From NCBI GenBank assembly GCA_947450025.1, contig CANFTW010000001.1, positions 180,672-244,671 on the forward strand: a DNA stretch of 64,000 nt. The letters are read 5' to 3'. The position numbers were made by a program, and so were the translations under genes. A model generated the notes under the pieces. The model made no database searches. It was not told the origin of the DNA and saw only the letters and a list, made by a program, of their open reading frames with translations. Origin of the DNA: Bacteroidota bacterium (GTDB lineage Bacteria; Bacteroidota; Bacteroidia; B-17B0; Aurantibacillaceae). This document shows positions 38,515 to 48,382 of the stretch, piece by piece (the first letter of the stretch is position 1; each line of letters begins with the position of its first letter).

Positions 38515-38829
38515 TTAATTCATAATCAACTCCGGCAATCCCATTGGTGCTGAGTCGAAAAAAGCTAATTCAAAAATCTCAACTTTCACTTCTTTAATAA
38601 TTGGGAAAGTTGCTAAAATATCCATTACGGTTGCCTGATCCTTAGCTTGCATGGTAACCCATAAATGACTTCGCTCCATGTCTAAGGCATAATTCAAAAT
38701 GGTTCTTTCTTCAAGAAGCTGGTTAACTCGTTCTCTTTGATCTGGAATTAGAGATGCGAAACGAGGTGTAAAAACCTCAGGTAATTTAATATGAACTTGG
38801 AAAGTATCTAAAGTCTGAAAAGAGCTCAT
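38515..38829 (-). CDS. Small ferredoxin-like (muconolactone-isomerase-type) protein, unknown
   Basis: 104 residues with an alternating beta/alpha pattern: LDTFQVHIKLPE, then the helix LIPDQRERVNQLLEERT, then LNYALDMERSHLWVTMQA, the helix ATVMDILATFPI, and the final strand KEVKVEIFELAFF. This resembles YciI/muconolactone isomerase-like dimeric alpha/beta barrels, but I cannot see catalytic residues. It ends 2 bases from the convergent MBL-fold gene. Confidence 0.6.
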   Translation of the reverse strand: MSSFQTLDTFQVHIKLPEVFTPRFASLIPDQRERVNQLLEERTILNYALDMERSHLWVTMQAKDQATVMDILATFPIIKEVKVEIFELAFFDSAPMGLPELIMN

Positions 38830-38920
38830 TTTTTGTTCTTAATTTATAGTAAATGTAGTGAAGCAATTGAGATTTTGAGTTAAATTTGTCGAAATTTAGA
38901 TAATTTAAGATTTACAGATT

Positions 38921-39634
38921 ATGGGACGTATTTTTGAAACCAGAAAAGCTACTATGTTTAAACGCTACGCTAAAATGGCGAAGCAGTTTACTAAAATAGG
39001 ACGAGAAATTGTGATGGCCGTGAAACAAGGCGGACCTCACCCAGAATTAAACCCGAAACTAAGAGCGTGTATTGCCAATGCTAAAGCGGTAAACATGCCT
39101 AAAACAAATGTGGAGAGTGCTATTAAACGTGCTTCTGAAAAAGATTCATCGAACTTTGACGAGATTATTTATGAAGGATACGGACCTTATGGAGTTCCAG
39201 TCTTAGTAGAATGTGCTACAGATAACCCTACTCGCACAGTAGCTAACTTACGTGTGTATTTTAGCAGAAATAATGGTTCTTTAGGTACCACTGGCTCGGT
39301 AAGTTTTATGTTTGAGCGGAAAGGCTTGTTTAAAGTCGATTCAACGGGTTTGAACCACGATGATGTAGAATTAGATATTATTGATTATGGCGCTGAAGAA
39401 TTAACTTGGGATGATGAAAACAACGAATTAATTGTGCAAGTGGCTTTTACTGATTTTGGTTCAATGCAAGCAGGATTAGAAGAAAAAAAATACACTGTTA
39501 AAGAAACTATCAAGACTTATATTCCAACAACAACAAAAGAGTTAACAGAAGAAGAAGAGATTGAGTTTAAAAAAATGATTGATAAAATGGAAGATGATGA
39601 TGATATCATGACCGTTTATCATAATATTGCCTAA
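38921..39634 (+). CDS. YebC/PmpR-family protein
   Basis: A 237-residue YebC-family protein. Characteristic parts are FKRYAKMAKQFTKIGREI, QGGPHPELNPKLRACIANAK, NMPKTNVESAIKRAS, YGPYGVPVLVEC and the RNNGSLGTTGSVSFMFE loop. Family members act as regulators or, by recent work, as translation factors that relieve stalling at proline-rich sequences. A TAAATTTG box at 38881-38888 matches the -7 consensus, without a clear -33 partner. It ends at a hairpin. Confidence 0.95.
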   Translation: MGRIFETRKATMFKRYAKMAKQFTKIGREIVMAVKQGGPHPELNPKLRACIANAKAVNMPKTNVESAIKRASEKDSSNFDEIIYEGYGPYGVPVLVECATDNPTRTVANLRVYFSRNNGSLGTTGSVSFMFERKGLFKVDSTGLNHDDVELDIIDYGAEELTWDDENNELIVQVAFTDFGSMQAGLEEKKYTVKETIKTYIPTTTKELTEEEEIEFKKMIDKMEDDDDIMTVYHNIA

Positions 39635-39642
39635 ATACATTG

Positions 39643-39701
39643 AAAGTTTGGAAGGTTTTAAAACTGAAAGATTAATCTTTATAAACCTTCTAAACTTTTT
39701 T
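39643..39701 (+). terminator. Hairpin terminator after the YebC-family gene
   Basis: Imperfect arms AAAGTTTGGAAGGTTTT (39643-39659) and TAAACCTTCTAAACTTT (about 39683-39699) enclose an inner AAAGATTAATCTTT palindrome, and are followed by T-rich sequence. It separates this gene from recJ. Confidence 0.6.
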
Positions 39702-39723
39702 AATTTTTAAATTATCTATTAGA

Positions 39724-41430
39724 GTGCAAAAGAAATGGAACATACATCAATTACAACATGTAAAAGAAGTTTCTTCTTTGCAATTGGCATTATCAGTTGA
39801 TGCTACTATTGCCAAGCTATTATCATTAAGAGGTATAAAAAATTTTGATGATGCAAAAGCTTTTTTTCGACCGAGTTTAGAGATGTTACACGATCCTTTT
39901 TTAATGAAAGGAATGGACATAGCTGTAGAAAGGATTGTGAAAGCAATTGCCAACAAAGAAAAAGTATTAATTTATGGAGACTATGATGTAGATGGAACTA
40001 CTTCAGTAGCTTTAGTTTACAGTTTCTTTAAAAAATACATTCCCGAAATGCGTTACTATATTCCTGATCGATATACCGAAGGATATGGAATTTCGTTTAA
40101 AAGTATCGATTACGCTGACGAAAATAATTATTCGTTGATTATTGCATTAGATTGCGGCATTAAAGCCAATGATAAAATAGATTACGCCAATTCTAAAAAA
40201 ATTGATTTTATTATTTGTGATCATCATTTACCGGGCGATGAAATACCAAAAGCTATTGCTGTATTAGACCCAAAACAAAACGATTGCCCTTACCCTTACA
40301 AAGAACTAGCAGGTTGTGGTATTGGTTTTAAATTAGCACAAGCCTTTTGCTTACAAAATGGGATTGACGAGCAAGAAGTTTTTGAATACTTAGATTTAGT
40401 AGTCACTAGTATTGCCGCAGATATTGTTCCTATTACTGGAGAAAACAGAGTGCTAGCACATTTTGGTTTAAAAAAATTAAACGTTAATCCTAGCCCTGGT
40501 TTAAAAGCCTTATTGGCTTTAAATAAACAACAAGACAAAGAATTAGATATTAATACACTTGTATTTACTATTGCACCGCGTATAAATGCAGCAGGAAGAA
40601 TAGAACATGGTTCTAAAGCGGTTGAACTATTAATAAGTGATATCGATGAAGCAACGGAGTTTTCGAAAAAAATAAATGAAACTAATTCTCAACGCAGAGA
40701 TATAGACATTAGCATAACCGATGAGGCTTTTGAAACCATGGATTTAGATCCTATTACACCTTTTAAAAAATCAACGGTATTATTTAATCCTAGTTGGCAT
40801 AAAGGTGTAGTGGGTATTGTAGCGTCTCGAATGATTGAGCGGTATTATAAACCCACCATTATCTTAACCGAATCTAATGGTATCGCAACTGGCTCTGCGC
40901 GAAGTGTAAAAGACTTTGATGTTTATACTGCTATTGAAAACTGCAGCCATTTACTAGAACAATTTGGCGGACATAAATTTGCTGCTGGCCTAAGCTTAAA
41001 AAAAGAAAATGTCAAAGCTTTTATTGAAGCCTTTGAAAATGAAGTATCGCGAACTATCACAGATGAGATGCTGATACCTGTTGTTGAAGTTGATTTAGAA
41101 ATTGCTTTAGACGATATTAACGAAAAATTAATACGAATCTTAAATCAGTTTGCACCACATGGCCCTCACAATATGACACCTGTATTTGTGAGCCGTGGTG
41201 TATTAGATACTGGTTTCGCGAAAATTGTGGGAAACAATCATTTAAAATTAGAACTCTATCAACCGAATTCTCAACTTACCAAAATTGAAGCCATAGCATT
41301 CAACAAAGGTGATTTTTTGAATTTCTTTAAACGTAACATCCCAGTTGACATTGTTTACAAAATAAAAGTAAACGAGTTTAGAGGCACTACCTCTATTCAA
41401 TTAATGATTGAGGAAATTAAGACTTCCTAA
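39724..41430 (+). CDS. recJ: Single-stranded-DNA exonuclease RecJ
   Basis: RecJ degrades single-stranded DNA 5' to 3' in recombination and mismatch repair. The DHH-family motifs are in order: YGDYDVDGTTS near residue 82, ALDCGIKAND near residue 140, CDHHLPG near residue 161, DPKQN near residue 180 and the GR motif NAAGRIEHG. The DHHA1 domain follows, with GHKFAAGLSL and the OB-like end. It starts at GTG 39724: no in-frame ATG precedes the conserved KKWNIHQ. The 568 residues match the family. Confidence 0.94.
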   Translation: MQKKWNIHQLQHVKEVSSLQLALSVDATIAKLLSLRGIKNFDDAKAFFRPSLEMLHDPFLMKGMDIAVERIVKAIANKEKVLIYGDYDVDGTTSVALVYSFFKKYIPEMRYYIPDRYTEGYGISFKSIDYADENNYSLIIALDCGIKANDKIDYANSKKIDFIICDHHLPGDEIPKAIAVLDPKQNDCPYPYKELAGCGIGFKLAQAFCLQNGIDEQEVFEYLDLVVTSIAADIVPITGENRVLAHFGLKKLNVNPSPGLKALLALNKQQDKELDINTLVFTIAPRINAAGRIEHGSKAVELLISDIDEATEFSKKINETNSQRRDIDISITDEAFETMDLDPITPFKKSTVLFNPSWHKGVVGIVASRMIERYYKPTIILTESNGIATGSARSVKDFDVYTAIENCSHLLEQFGGHKFAAGLSLKKENVKAFIEAFENEVSRTITDEMLIPVVEVDLEIALDDINEKLIRILNQFAPHGPHNMTPVFVSRGVLDTGFAKIVGNNHLKLELYQPNSQLTKIEAIAFNKGDFLNFFKRNIPVDIVYKIKVNEFRGTTSIQLMIEEIKTS

Positions 41431-41883
41431 TCACTCTCTATTTTTACTATCTATAATTATAGTCACTGGCCCATCGTTTACTAAACTCACTTTCATATCA
41501 GCACCGAACTGCCCTGTTTTAATTGGCTTGTTAAGTAATTGAGCTAATTGCTGAATACAGGATTCATACAAAGGAATAGCTATATCGGGCTTAGCAGATT
41601 TTATAAAAGAAGGACGATTACCTTTTTTAGTAGAAGCAAATAAAGTAAATTGAGATACTAATAATATATCGCCATGAATATCTTGTAGAGACAAATTCAT
41701 TTTACCCTCAGTATCAGGAAAAATGCGCATACCAATTAATTTTTGACACAACCAGTCTAAATCCTCCTTTGTATCAGATTCTTCAATACCAACTAAAACC
41801 AAAAAACCTTTTTTAATATCAGAGTATAGAGACCCATTAATTTTTACAGATGCTTCAGAAACTCGTTGAATTACAAAGCGCAT
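41431..41883 (-). CDS. dtd: D-aminoacyl-tRNA deacylase
   Basis: Dtd removes D-amino acids wrongly loaded on tRNA. The protein is 150 residues with the family hallmarks: MRFVIQRVSEASV, the catalytic pocket SQFTLFA near residue 80, and the Gly-cisPro signature VNDGPVT near residue 137, which contacts the substrate chirality. Its stop directly abuts the recJ stop (convergent genes, no gap), and its start codon directly abuts the dsbD stop, so it is probably translated from the dsbD transcript. Confidence 0.95.
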   Translation of the reverse strand: MRFVIQRVSEASVKINGSLYSDIKKGFLVLVGIEESDTKEDLDWLCQKLIGMRIFPDTEGKMNLSLQDIHGDILLVSQFTLFASTKKGNRPSFIKSAKPDIAIPLYESCIQQLAQLLNKPIKTGQFGADMKVSLVNDGPVTIIIDSKNRE

Positions 41884-43980
41884 TTATTTTTGCTTTTTGA
41901 AATTAGAAATTCCTTCATCCATCCATTTAATATAGTCTGGAATACTAGGATCATAACCTCTAACCTCATTTAAAACTTTTTCATTTCCATCAATTAAAAC
42001 ATATAAAGGCTGAGTACTTTGTTTATATATGGTTTCTTCCATGTATTTAAATTTATCGCCAATATCAGTAATTTCTCGTTCCTTACCGTACCATTGAACT
42101 TTCATGTAATCTTTAGAATCTAATGCGGTTTTTTGATCAACATATAAGGATACTAATACCACATCGTCATTTAAACGCTTTGTAACCTCTGAATCTGGCC
42201 AAACATAATCTTCAGTTTTCCTGCAATTCGGACAAGCCCTTCCTGTAAAATCAATTAATAAAGGCTTACCTACTTTTTTGGCATATGCTAAGGCATGCTC
42301 ATAATCATTTTTAAAATGAACAATGTTATTTTTATTGACCTCCATATACTTTGAGAACTCTTCATCTTTAGGCAATAAAGCTTCTGCATTAGATCCATTT
42401 CCTGATCCACCAAATCCATGAGGCGACTCAGAATACTCTAATGGAGGTAAGATACCAGAAAATAATTTTAAAGGTGCGCCCCATAAACCTGGAATTAAAT
42501 AAATGGTAATAAAAAAAGAACCAATCGCCACAAACAAACGCCCAACAGAAACATGTTTTAAATCACTATCATGAGATGTTTTATACATTCCTAATAAATA
42601 CATTGTTAACAATAATCCTATCACAATCCATAAACCAACAAATACTTCGCGAGTTAAGATTCCAGCTTGAACAACTAAATCGGCATTAGATGCAAATTTT
42701 AAAGCGAGCGCTAATTCTAAAAATCCGAGTGTCACTTTCACCGCATTTAACCAACCACCCGATTGTGGTAATGAATTTAACCAACCTGGGAAAGCCGCAA
42801 ATAAACCAAATGGTAAAGCTAATGCTAACGAGAAACCAAACATTCCCCAAAATGGACCTGATATATTTCCCGTAGACGAAGCTTCTACAAGTAAGGTTCC
42901 GATAATTGGTCCTGTACAAGAAAAAGACACTAAAGCTAAAGTAAAAGCCATAAAGAAAATACCGATGTAACCTCCTTTATCTGATTTTGCATCTATTTTA
43001 TTGACAAAACCACTAGGTAAAGTAATTTCAAAGGCTCCTAAAAACGACATCGCAAATACTAAAAGTAAAACAAAGAATGCAAGATTAAACCACACATTAG
43101 TCGATAACGAGTGTAACGCTCCAGCACCAAAAATTAGTGTAACACCTAGTCCTAAACCAACATATAATACAATAATAGAAATAGAATATAATAAAGCATT
43201 TCGAATACCTTGAGCTTTTGTTTTACTTTGTTTGGTAAAAAAACTCACGTTCATAGGAATCATAGGAAACACACAAGGCGTTAGTAAAGCTAAGGCGCCT
43301 CCAACAAATCCTGCTATAAAAATAGCCCACCATGCTTTAACTTCTGCTTTTGGAGTTTCTAATTTTGAGGCTTCAGACACTACAGGCTGATTATTTGAAA
43401 CTGATAAAACTTTATGCATTGTATCATTAACTGACACAGAATCATTCTTGTTTGATCCTATGGATTGGACAGCTTCAGATTGAACTACTGTTTCAGTTTT
43501 TACAGCAGCAATGCAACCAGTTGTCCCTTGTAATTGAAATTCAAAATCATCCGCTGGAGGAAAAATACATTTCTCTTCAGTACAAGCTTGGTATTCGTAT
43601 TTACCTTTAATAGCAATCTTTTTATCTGTTTTTAATTTAATACGTTGAGTAAAAGTTGCTGAATGCTTAAAATACTGAACATCCATTTCAAAAACCTTAT
43701 CATATTCTTTTACCGATTTACTCTCTTTAGTTTTACCTACTAATTCATAATCCTTAGATGCATTAAACATAAACACTGTAGGATTTGGTCCATCATTTCC
43801 TACTTTTACTAATGAGTACATATGCCATGGCTCATCAATACTTGCCGAAAACTGTAAATCATACTCGCAATCTGAAATCTTTTTTGTTGAAAGTTTTATA
43901 TGTACAGGATTATCTTGAGCTTTTATTAAAGAAAAACTTGTTAAAAGCGTCAAAAGTAGAAAAGATAGTTTTTTTAGCAT
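41884..43980 (-). CDS. dsbD: Thiol:disulfide interchange protein DsbD
   Basis: DsbD carries electrons from cytosolic thioredoxin across the inner membrane to periplasmic thiol proteins. The order is: signal peptide, alpha domain with the redox pair C133 and C138 (CTEEKC), about eight transmembrane segments with LTPCVFPMIPM (C236) and FSCTGPIIGTLL (C355), and a C-terminal thioredoxin domain with CPNC (about C583 and C586). All three cysteine pairs are present. In E. coli the alpha-domain pair is spaced by five residues; here four separate them, as in the separate alpha-domain protein at 44076-44543. Total length is 698 residues. Confidence 0.93.
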   Translation of the reverse strand: MLKKLSFLLLTLLTSFSLIKAQDNPVHIKLSTKKISDCEYDLQFSASIDEPWHMYSLVKVGNDGPNPTVFMFNASKDYELVGKTKESKSVKEYDKVFEMDVQYFKHSATFTQRIKLKTDKKIAIKGKYEYQACTEEKCIFPPADDFEFQLQGTTGCIAAVKTETVVQSEAVQSIGSNKNDSVSVNDTMHKVLSVSNNQPVVSEASKLETPKAEVKAWWAIFIAGFVGGALALLTPCVFPMIPMNVSFFTKQSKTKAQGIRNALLYSISIIVLYVGLGLGVTLIFGAGALHSLSTNVWFNLAFFVLLLVFAMSFLGAFEITLPSGFVNKIDAKSDKGGYIGIFFMAFTLALVSFSCTGPIIGTLLVEASSTGNISGPFWGMFGFSLALALPFGLFAAFPGWLNSLPQSGGWLNAVKVTLGFLELALALKFASNADLVVQAGILTREVFVGLWIVIGLLLTMYLLGMYKTSHDSDLKHVSVGRLFVAIGSFFITIYLIPGLWGAPLKLFSGILPPLEYSESPHGFGGSGNGSNAEALLPKDEEFSKYMEVNKNNIVHFKNDYEHALAYAKKVGKPLLIDFTGRACPNCRKTEDYVWPDSEVTKRLNDDVVLVSLYVDQKTALDSKDYMKVQWYGKEREITDIGDKFKYMEETIYKQSTQPLYVLIDGNEKVLNEVRGYDPSIPDYIKWMDEGISNFKKQK

Positions 43981-44075
43981 GGCTTTAAATATTGTTTTGT
44001 AAAAGTAGGGCTATTTTCAAGAGGATAGCGTTGAGTTTACTATTAAACTAAAATCATTATAAGATTCCTAAAAGC

Positions 44076-44543
44076 CTATTTTTGAGCTTTAGAATCGTGT
44101 ACAATAACATCGAAACTCAATATTGTCGGGGGTAAACACTGAATATCATTACATGTCATAAACTCCAAAGATGCTTTAATTGCGAATGATTTTTGATTTT
44201 TTAACTTTACCTTTTGTTTAAAAACAGCCTTATCCGAAAACACAAATACTTTTGCATCAAAAGCAGCAACATATTCTTCATGAGCCTCTCCTTCTTCTAC
44301 TTTTCCAATTAATTCAAATTCAGAACTAGGGGTAAGAGAAAAGGAAGTCGGAATTGGACCAACATCTGTTGGGCGTTGAGAGTAAATGTGCCATTTTTTT
44401 TCAATAGTTGCCATGAAATGAATTTCACCTTCAGAAGAACTTATAGGAACATAAATTGCATTCCACGTGACAGGTTTTAAAGTGTTTTGAGATATAGCAG
44501 TAAGGGCAAAAATAGAAAACAGTATTGATAATAATTTCTTCAT
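44076..44543 (-). CDS. Stand-alone DsbD alpha-like (DsbD_N) exported domain
   Basis: 155 residues: a signal peptide (MKKLLSILFSIFALTAIS) and one immunoglobulin-like DsbD_N domain with EGEIHFMATIEKKWHIYSQ, then PIPTSFSLTPSSEFELIGK, and a redox pair MTCNDIQC. This matches the alpha domain of the neighbouring DsbD, including the four-residue spacing between cysteines. It has no transmembrane part or thioredoxin domain. It probably accepts electrons from DsbD and passes them to other targets, or guards a substrate; that is inferred. It lies 95 bases upstream of dsbD on the same strand. Confidence 0.8.
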   Translation of the reverse strand: MKKLLSILFSIFALTAISQNTLKPVTWNAIYVPISSSEGEIHFMATIEKKWHIYSQRPTDVGPIPTSFSLTPSSEFELIGKVEEGEAHEEYVAAFDAKVFVFSDKAVFKQKVKLKNQKSFAIKASLEFMTCNDIQCLPPTILSFDVIVHDSKAQK

Positions 44544-44624
44544 GATGATTTATTTTTTGTGAAAATAGCGATTATAAAGAAGTTTAAACGAAACAATTTC
44601 TTAAAAAATGTTACAGTTATAACA

Positions 44625-44655
44625 AAGCCTTACTAGCTAAGTAATAGTAAGGTTT
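44625..44655 (-). terminator. Weak hairpin downstream of sppA
   Basis: An eight-base-pair stem CCTTACTA / TAGTAAGG with a nine-base loop, extended by a G-T and two A-T pairs, lies 24 bases beyond the sppA stop. There is no good T-run, so the call is uncertain. Confidence 0.4.
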
Positions 44656-44678
44656 CTATTTGAAAATGAACAAAAGTA

Positions 44679-46454
44679 TTATTCAATAATCATTTCATAA
44701 GGTAATCTTGCTTGAACACCTTTTAATTGTAAAACGTTTTTAACTTGTTTGACGTATTGATAGGTTTCCCCTAAATTAGTTTTCATAGCTCTTGCTTCCA
44801 TTTCATCTTTAGAATTTCCTAATAATTCTTGTAACGGATCTTTTTGCTTAGGCAAATATTGCAACCTATAATCATTTATTTTTGCTTTTTTAGCAGCATA
44901 GGCAATAGCATCATTAATGCCCCCTAATTCATCTACTAAATTTATTTTAATAGCATCTACCCCACTCCATACTCTTCCTTGCCCAATATCATCAATTTTC
45001 TCTTTAGAGGTCTTACGCCCATTTGCAACCTTACCAATAAAAACATCATAAATATGTTCAACACTTTGTTGGATATATGCATATTCTTCTGATGTCGTTC
45101 CTCTTAATATGGTACCAACATCACTATGCTTATTTGTATTGACTGTATCAATTGTAATTCCTAATTTTTCTGAAAGCATTTTTTGGGCATTTGGAATCAT
45201 TCCAAAAACACCTATAGAACCAGTAATAGTATTCGGTTGGGCAAAAATTCGATCAGCTGCGCAACTTATATAATAGCCTCCACTAGCGGCTACATCTCCC
45301 ATTGAAACTATAAATGGCTTTGCTTTCTGAGCTAAAACTGTTTCTCTCCAAATAACATCTGAAGCTAAAGCGCTACCTCCAGGAGAATTTACTCTAAACA
45401 CAATCGCTTTTACTTTACTATCTAAACGGGCATCTCTAATAGCTTTAGCAATCCTTAAACTACCAATTTTATCATCGCCACCTTCTCCACTTTCAATTTC
45501 ACCCACTGCATAAATTACAGCTATGCGATCCTTAGTTAATTTAGAATCCTCATAGGCTCCAGAATAATCATCTATAGATACGAAATTAATTTTATCACTC
45601 TCAGCAATATGAATATTTTTTTTGATAGATGAAAACACCTCATCTTCATATTTCAGTTCATCGACTAACTTATATTTTACTGCATCTTCAGGATTTTTAA
45701 TTAATAAATTATCAGCCATATTATTGATTTCCTGAACGGTTATTTTTCTGTTTTCAGCAATTCCTGAAATCATATGATTCCATAATGAACCTAAATAGGT
45801 TTCCACCTGCGTTCTATTGGCATCACTCATTTTATCGAGCATGAAAGGTTCAATTGCGCTTTTGAATTTGCCATGTCTAAATATTTGCACTTCTAAATCT
45901 AGTTTCTCCAACATTTTTTTGTAAAACATAATTTGAGAACTTAATCCTTTAATTTCTAAAGAACCTTGAGGATTTAAATATAATTTATTAGCTGTACTTG
46001 CTAAATAATAAGCCTTTTGAGAATACACTTCAGAGTACGCACAAATAAATTTTCCTGATTTTTTAAAATCCAATAAGGCATTTCTCACTTCCTCAAGGGT
46101 AGCAAAACCTGCCATAGGCTCACTAATTTCCAAATAAACACCTTTAATATTTTGATCATCTTTCGCTTTCTTTAGATGATCAACGATATCATTTAACCCC
46201 ATAGAAGGTTTTGGCATAAATGGCCCTAAATCTATTTCACCAAATGGATTTTTGACGCCACGTTCTTTAATCTCTCCATTTAACTCAATTCTTAATACCG
46301 AATTTTGTTTTGGCTTGTATGCATCTTTAGAATTAAAATGCATGGCATCAGAAAATGCGCTAGTAATTGATGCAATGACTATAATGATAACTACAACACC
46401 CGTTATTAAAATTCCCAAACATGAGCCAAAAAAGGCACCAAAAAATTGTTTCAT
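44679..46454 (-). CDS. sppA: Signal peptide peptidase SppA, 67K type
   Basis: SppA degrades signal peptides left in the inner membrane. The protein has an N-terminal transmembrane anchor (about residues 8-34) and two tandem protease domains. The N-terminal half carries the catalytic lysine in HGKFKSAIEPF (K198) and the C-terminal half carries the serine in GDVAASGGYYIS (S391), as in E. coli SppA (K209 and S409). Length is 591 residues, normal for the 67K type. The gene is divergent from folK over 73 bases that hold both promoters. Confidence 0.94.
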   Translation of the reverse strand: MKQFFGAFFGSCLGILITGVVVIIIVIASITSAFSDAMHFNSKDAYKPKQNSVLRIELNGEIKERGVKNPFGEIDLGPFMPKPSMGLNDIVDHLKKAKDDQNIKGVYLEISEPMAGFATLEEVRNALLDFKKSGKFICAYSEVYSQKAYYLASTANKLYLNPQGSLEIKGLSSQIMFYKKMLEKLDLEVQIFRHGKFKSAIEPFMLDKMSDANRTQVETYLGSLWNHMISGIAENRKITVQEINNMADNLLIKNPEDAVKYKLVDELKYEDEVFSSIKKNIHIAESDKINFVSIDDYSGAYEDSKLTKDRIAVIYAVGEIESGEGGDDKIGSLRIAKAIRDARLDSKVKAIVFRVNSPGGSALASDVIWRETVLAQKAKPFIVSMGDVAASGGYYISCAADRIFAQPNTITGSIGVFGMIPNAQKMLSEKLGITIDTVNTNKHSDVGTILRGTTSEEYAYIQQSVEHIYDVFIGKVANGRKTSKEKIDDIGQGRVWSGVDAIKINLVDELGGINDAIAYAAKKAKINDYRLQYLPKQKDPLQELLGNSKDEMEARAMKTNLGETYQYVKQVKNVLQLKGVQARLPYEMIIE

Positions 46455-46527
46455 AAAACTTTTCTTAAATTAATTCTTTACAATAAGCCAATTTAGCTTA
46501 CATTCTTGTATTTTTACAAATAATTTT

Positions 46528-47025
46528 ATGAACGTAACGTATTTATGTTTGGGCGGTAATATAGGAGACAGAGAAAAGGCTCTAGAAATGGCATTGTTAG
46601 AAATAAGTAAAACAATCGGCGATATTACTGCCAAATCTAAAATTTATGAAACTGAAGCTTGGGGTGTTGAAAACCAGCAAGCATACTTAAATCAATGTGT
46701 TGAAGTAAAAACACCATTTACCTCAGAGGATTTAATGATAGAGCTACTTCATATAGAGAAAGAGTTAGGAAGAGAAAGAATTGAAAGCGAAACCTACGAA
46801 CCAAGAACAATAGACCTAGATATCTTATTTTATAACAAAGACTGTATTAACACGCCTCTACTTCAAATCCCTCATCCGAGATTACATTTGAGAAAATTTG
46901 TCTTAATTCCACTTAATGAAATCGCCACTGAATTCTTGCATCCTCTGTTAAATAAAAGTACCTTTAATTTATTATCAGAATGTAAAGATAACTCTGACGT
47001 AAAACTATTTAAAGCCAACTTGTAA
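46528..47025 (+). CDS. folK: HPPK: hydroxymethyl-dihydropterin pyrophosphokinase
   Basis: FolK transfers pyrophosphate from ATP to 6-hydroxymethyl-dihydropterin in folate synthesis. The sequence shows LCLGGNIGDREKALEMAL, the metal-binding RTIDLDILFY, and PHPRLHLRKFVLIPL. The 165-residue length is usual. The next gene starts 2 bases after the stop, so folK and the deoxynucleoside kinase form an operon, an arrangement seen in other Bacteroidota. Confidence 0.95.
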   Translation: MNVTYLCLGGNIGDREKALEMALLEISKTIGDITAKSKIYETEAWGVENQQAYLNQCVEVKTPFTSEDLMIELLHIEKELGRERIESETYEPRTIDLDILFYNKDCINTPLLQIPHPRLHLRKFVLIPLNEIATEFLHPLLNKSTFNLLSECKDNSDVKLFKANL

Positions 47026-47027
47026 AG

Positions 47028-47630
47028 ATGTATATATGTATTGAAGGAAATATCGGTTCAGGTAAAAGTACCTTAGCTCAAGCCTTATCAAAAAAATTAA
47101 AAGCTGTTTTATTGCCTGAACAATTTGAAGATAATACATTGTTGCCATTATTCTATAATGATAAAGAAACCTTTGCTTTTCCTACAGAATATTCTTTTTT
47201 AATTGACCGACAAAAACAATTGACGAATTATTTTAGTTCAATAAAAAAAAGGGTAACAACGGTTAGTGATTTTCATTTTGATAAATGTTTATGTTTTGCA
47301 AAGGCTAATTTAACTTCAAGTGACTTTAGATTTTTTAAAAAACATTTTAAGCCTTTAAGAAAAACGATACCGCAGCCTGATTTAATTGTTTATTTAGATG
47401 CACCAACCGATTTACTGGTTAAAAATATCCACAAACGAGGAAGGAATATTGAAAGAAGCTTAAAAGAAGGGTATCTTTCTAAACTCAAAAAAACATTAGA
47501 CAAGTATTACATGGTCAATGGAAAAGTAAATACAACCATCTTAATTTTAACCATTAAACAATATAACGATATCACTATTGAAGAATGCTGCCGTGAGATA
47601 ATGAGCATCATTCAACCATCTAAAAAATAA
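47028..47630 (+). CDS. Deoxynucleoside kinase
   Basis: A 200-residue P-loop kinase of the dNK/dAK-dGK family, with the Walker A EGNIGSGKST at residues 5-14, the substrate-binding DRQKQL near residue 63, and the lid region NIHKRGRNIERS. It phosphorylates deoxynucleosides in DNA-precursor salvage. Whether it favours deoxyadenosine, deoxyguanosine or pyrimidine deoxynucleosides cannot be told here. It lies 2 bases behind folK. Confidence 0.88.
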   Translation: MYICIEGNIGSGKSTLAQALSKKLKAVLLPEQFEDNTLLPLFYNDKETFAFPTEYSFLIDRQKQLTNYFSSIKKRVTTVSDFHFDKCLCFAKANLTSSDFRFFKKHFKPLRKTIPQPDLIVYLDAPTDLLVKNIHKRGRNIERSLKEGYLSKLKKTLDKYYMVNGKVNTTILILTIKQYNDITIEECCREIMSIIQPSKK

Positions 47631-47674
47631 TTTTCATTTTAAAAAACTATAGTGATTATAGATCATAACAACCT

Positions 47675-48382
47675 ATGTTCTCTCCTGACGAAATAATAGA
47701 ATCTTCACAAATTGTGTATGAAGATAATCACCTGATCATCATTAATAAAAAAGCATCTGAAATTGTTCAAGGGGACAAAACAGGAGATATGCCTTTATCA
47801 GAAAAGGTCAAGAACTTTATTAAACAGCGTGACAACAAGCCTGGCAATGTATTTTGTGGAGTTTGCCACAGATTAGATAGACCGGTATCCGGAATCGTTA
47901 TTTTTGCTAAAACAAGTAAAGCTTTATCTCGAATGAATGAATTATTTAGAGATAAAACTATTCAGAAAACATATTGGGCAGTTGTTAAAAACAAGCCCCC
48001 TCATATTACTCAGCGCCTAACTCATTATTTAATTAAAAACGAAAAAACAAACACCTCTAAAGCATTTACAACCGAACGACCAGGCGCCTTAAAGGCAGAG
48101 CTATCATATACATTAATTGCTTCTATATCTAATTACCATTTATTGGAAATCAATTTATATACAGGACGTCATCATCAGATTCGTGCGCAATTATCAGCGA
48201 TAGGCTGTCCAATAAAAGGTGATTTAAAATATGGCTTTGATCGATCCAATCAAACCCCATTCATTCATTTGCATTCTTATAAAACTGAATTTATCCATCC
48301 TATCAAACAAGAGCCAATATCTTTAACCTGTAAACCTAGAACCGAAGATACAGTTTGGAATGAACTATTTAAATTAGTTTAA
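47675..48382 (+). CDS. RluA-family pseudouridine synthase
   Basis: A 235-residue protein with the RluA catalytic motif HRLDRPVSGIVIFAK, aspartate D68, and the later GRHHQIRAQLSAIGCPIKGD motif. RluA enzymes isomerise uridines in 23S rRNA or tRNA. It lacks an S4 RNA-binding domain, which fits RluA/RluC-like enzymes acting without one. The last four bases overlap the stop of the convergent gene at 48379-49005. Confidence 0.9.
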   Translation: MFSPDEIIESSQIVYEDNHLIIINKKASEIVQGDKTGDMPLSEKVKNFIKQRDNKPGNVFCGVCHRLDRPVSGIVIFAKTSKALSRMNELFRDKTIQKTYWAVVKNKPPHITQRLTHYLIKNEKTNTSKAFTTERPGALKAELSYTLIASISNYHLLEINLYTGRHHQIRAQLSAIGCPIKGDLKYGFDRSNQTPFIHLHSYKTEFIHPIKQEPISLTCKPRTEDTVWNELFKLV

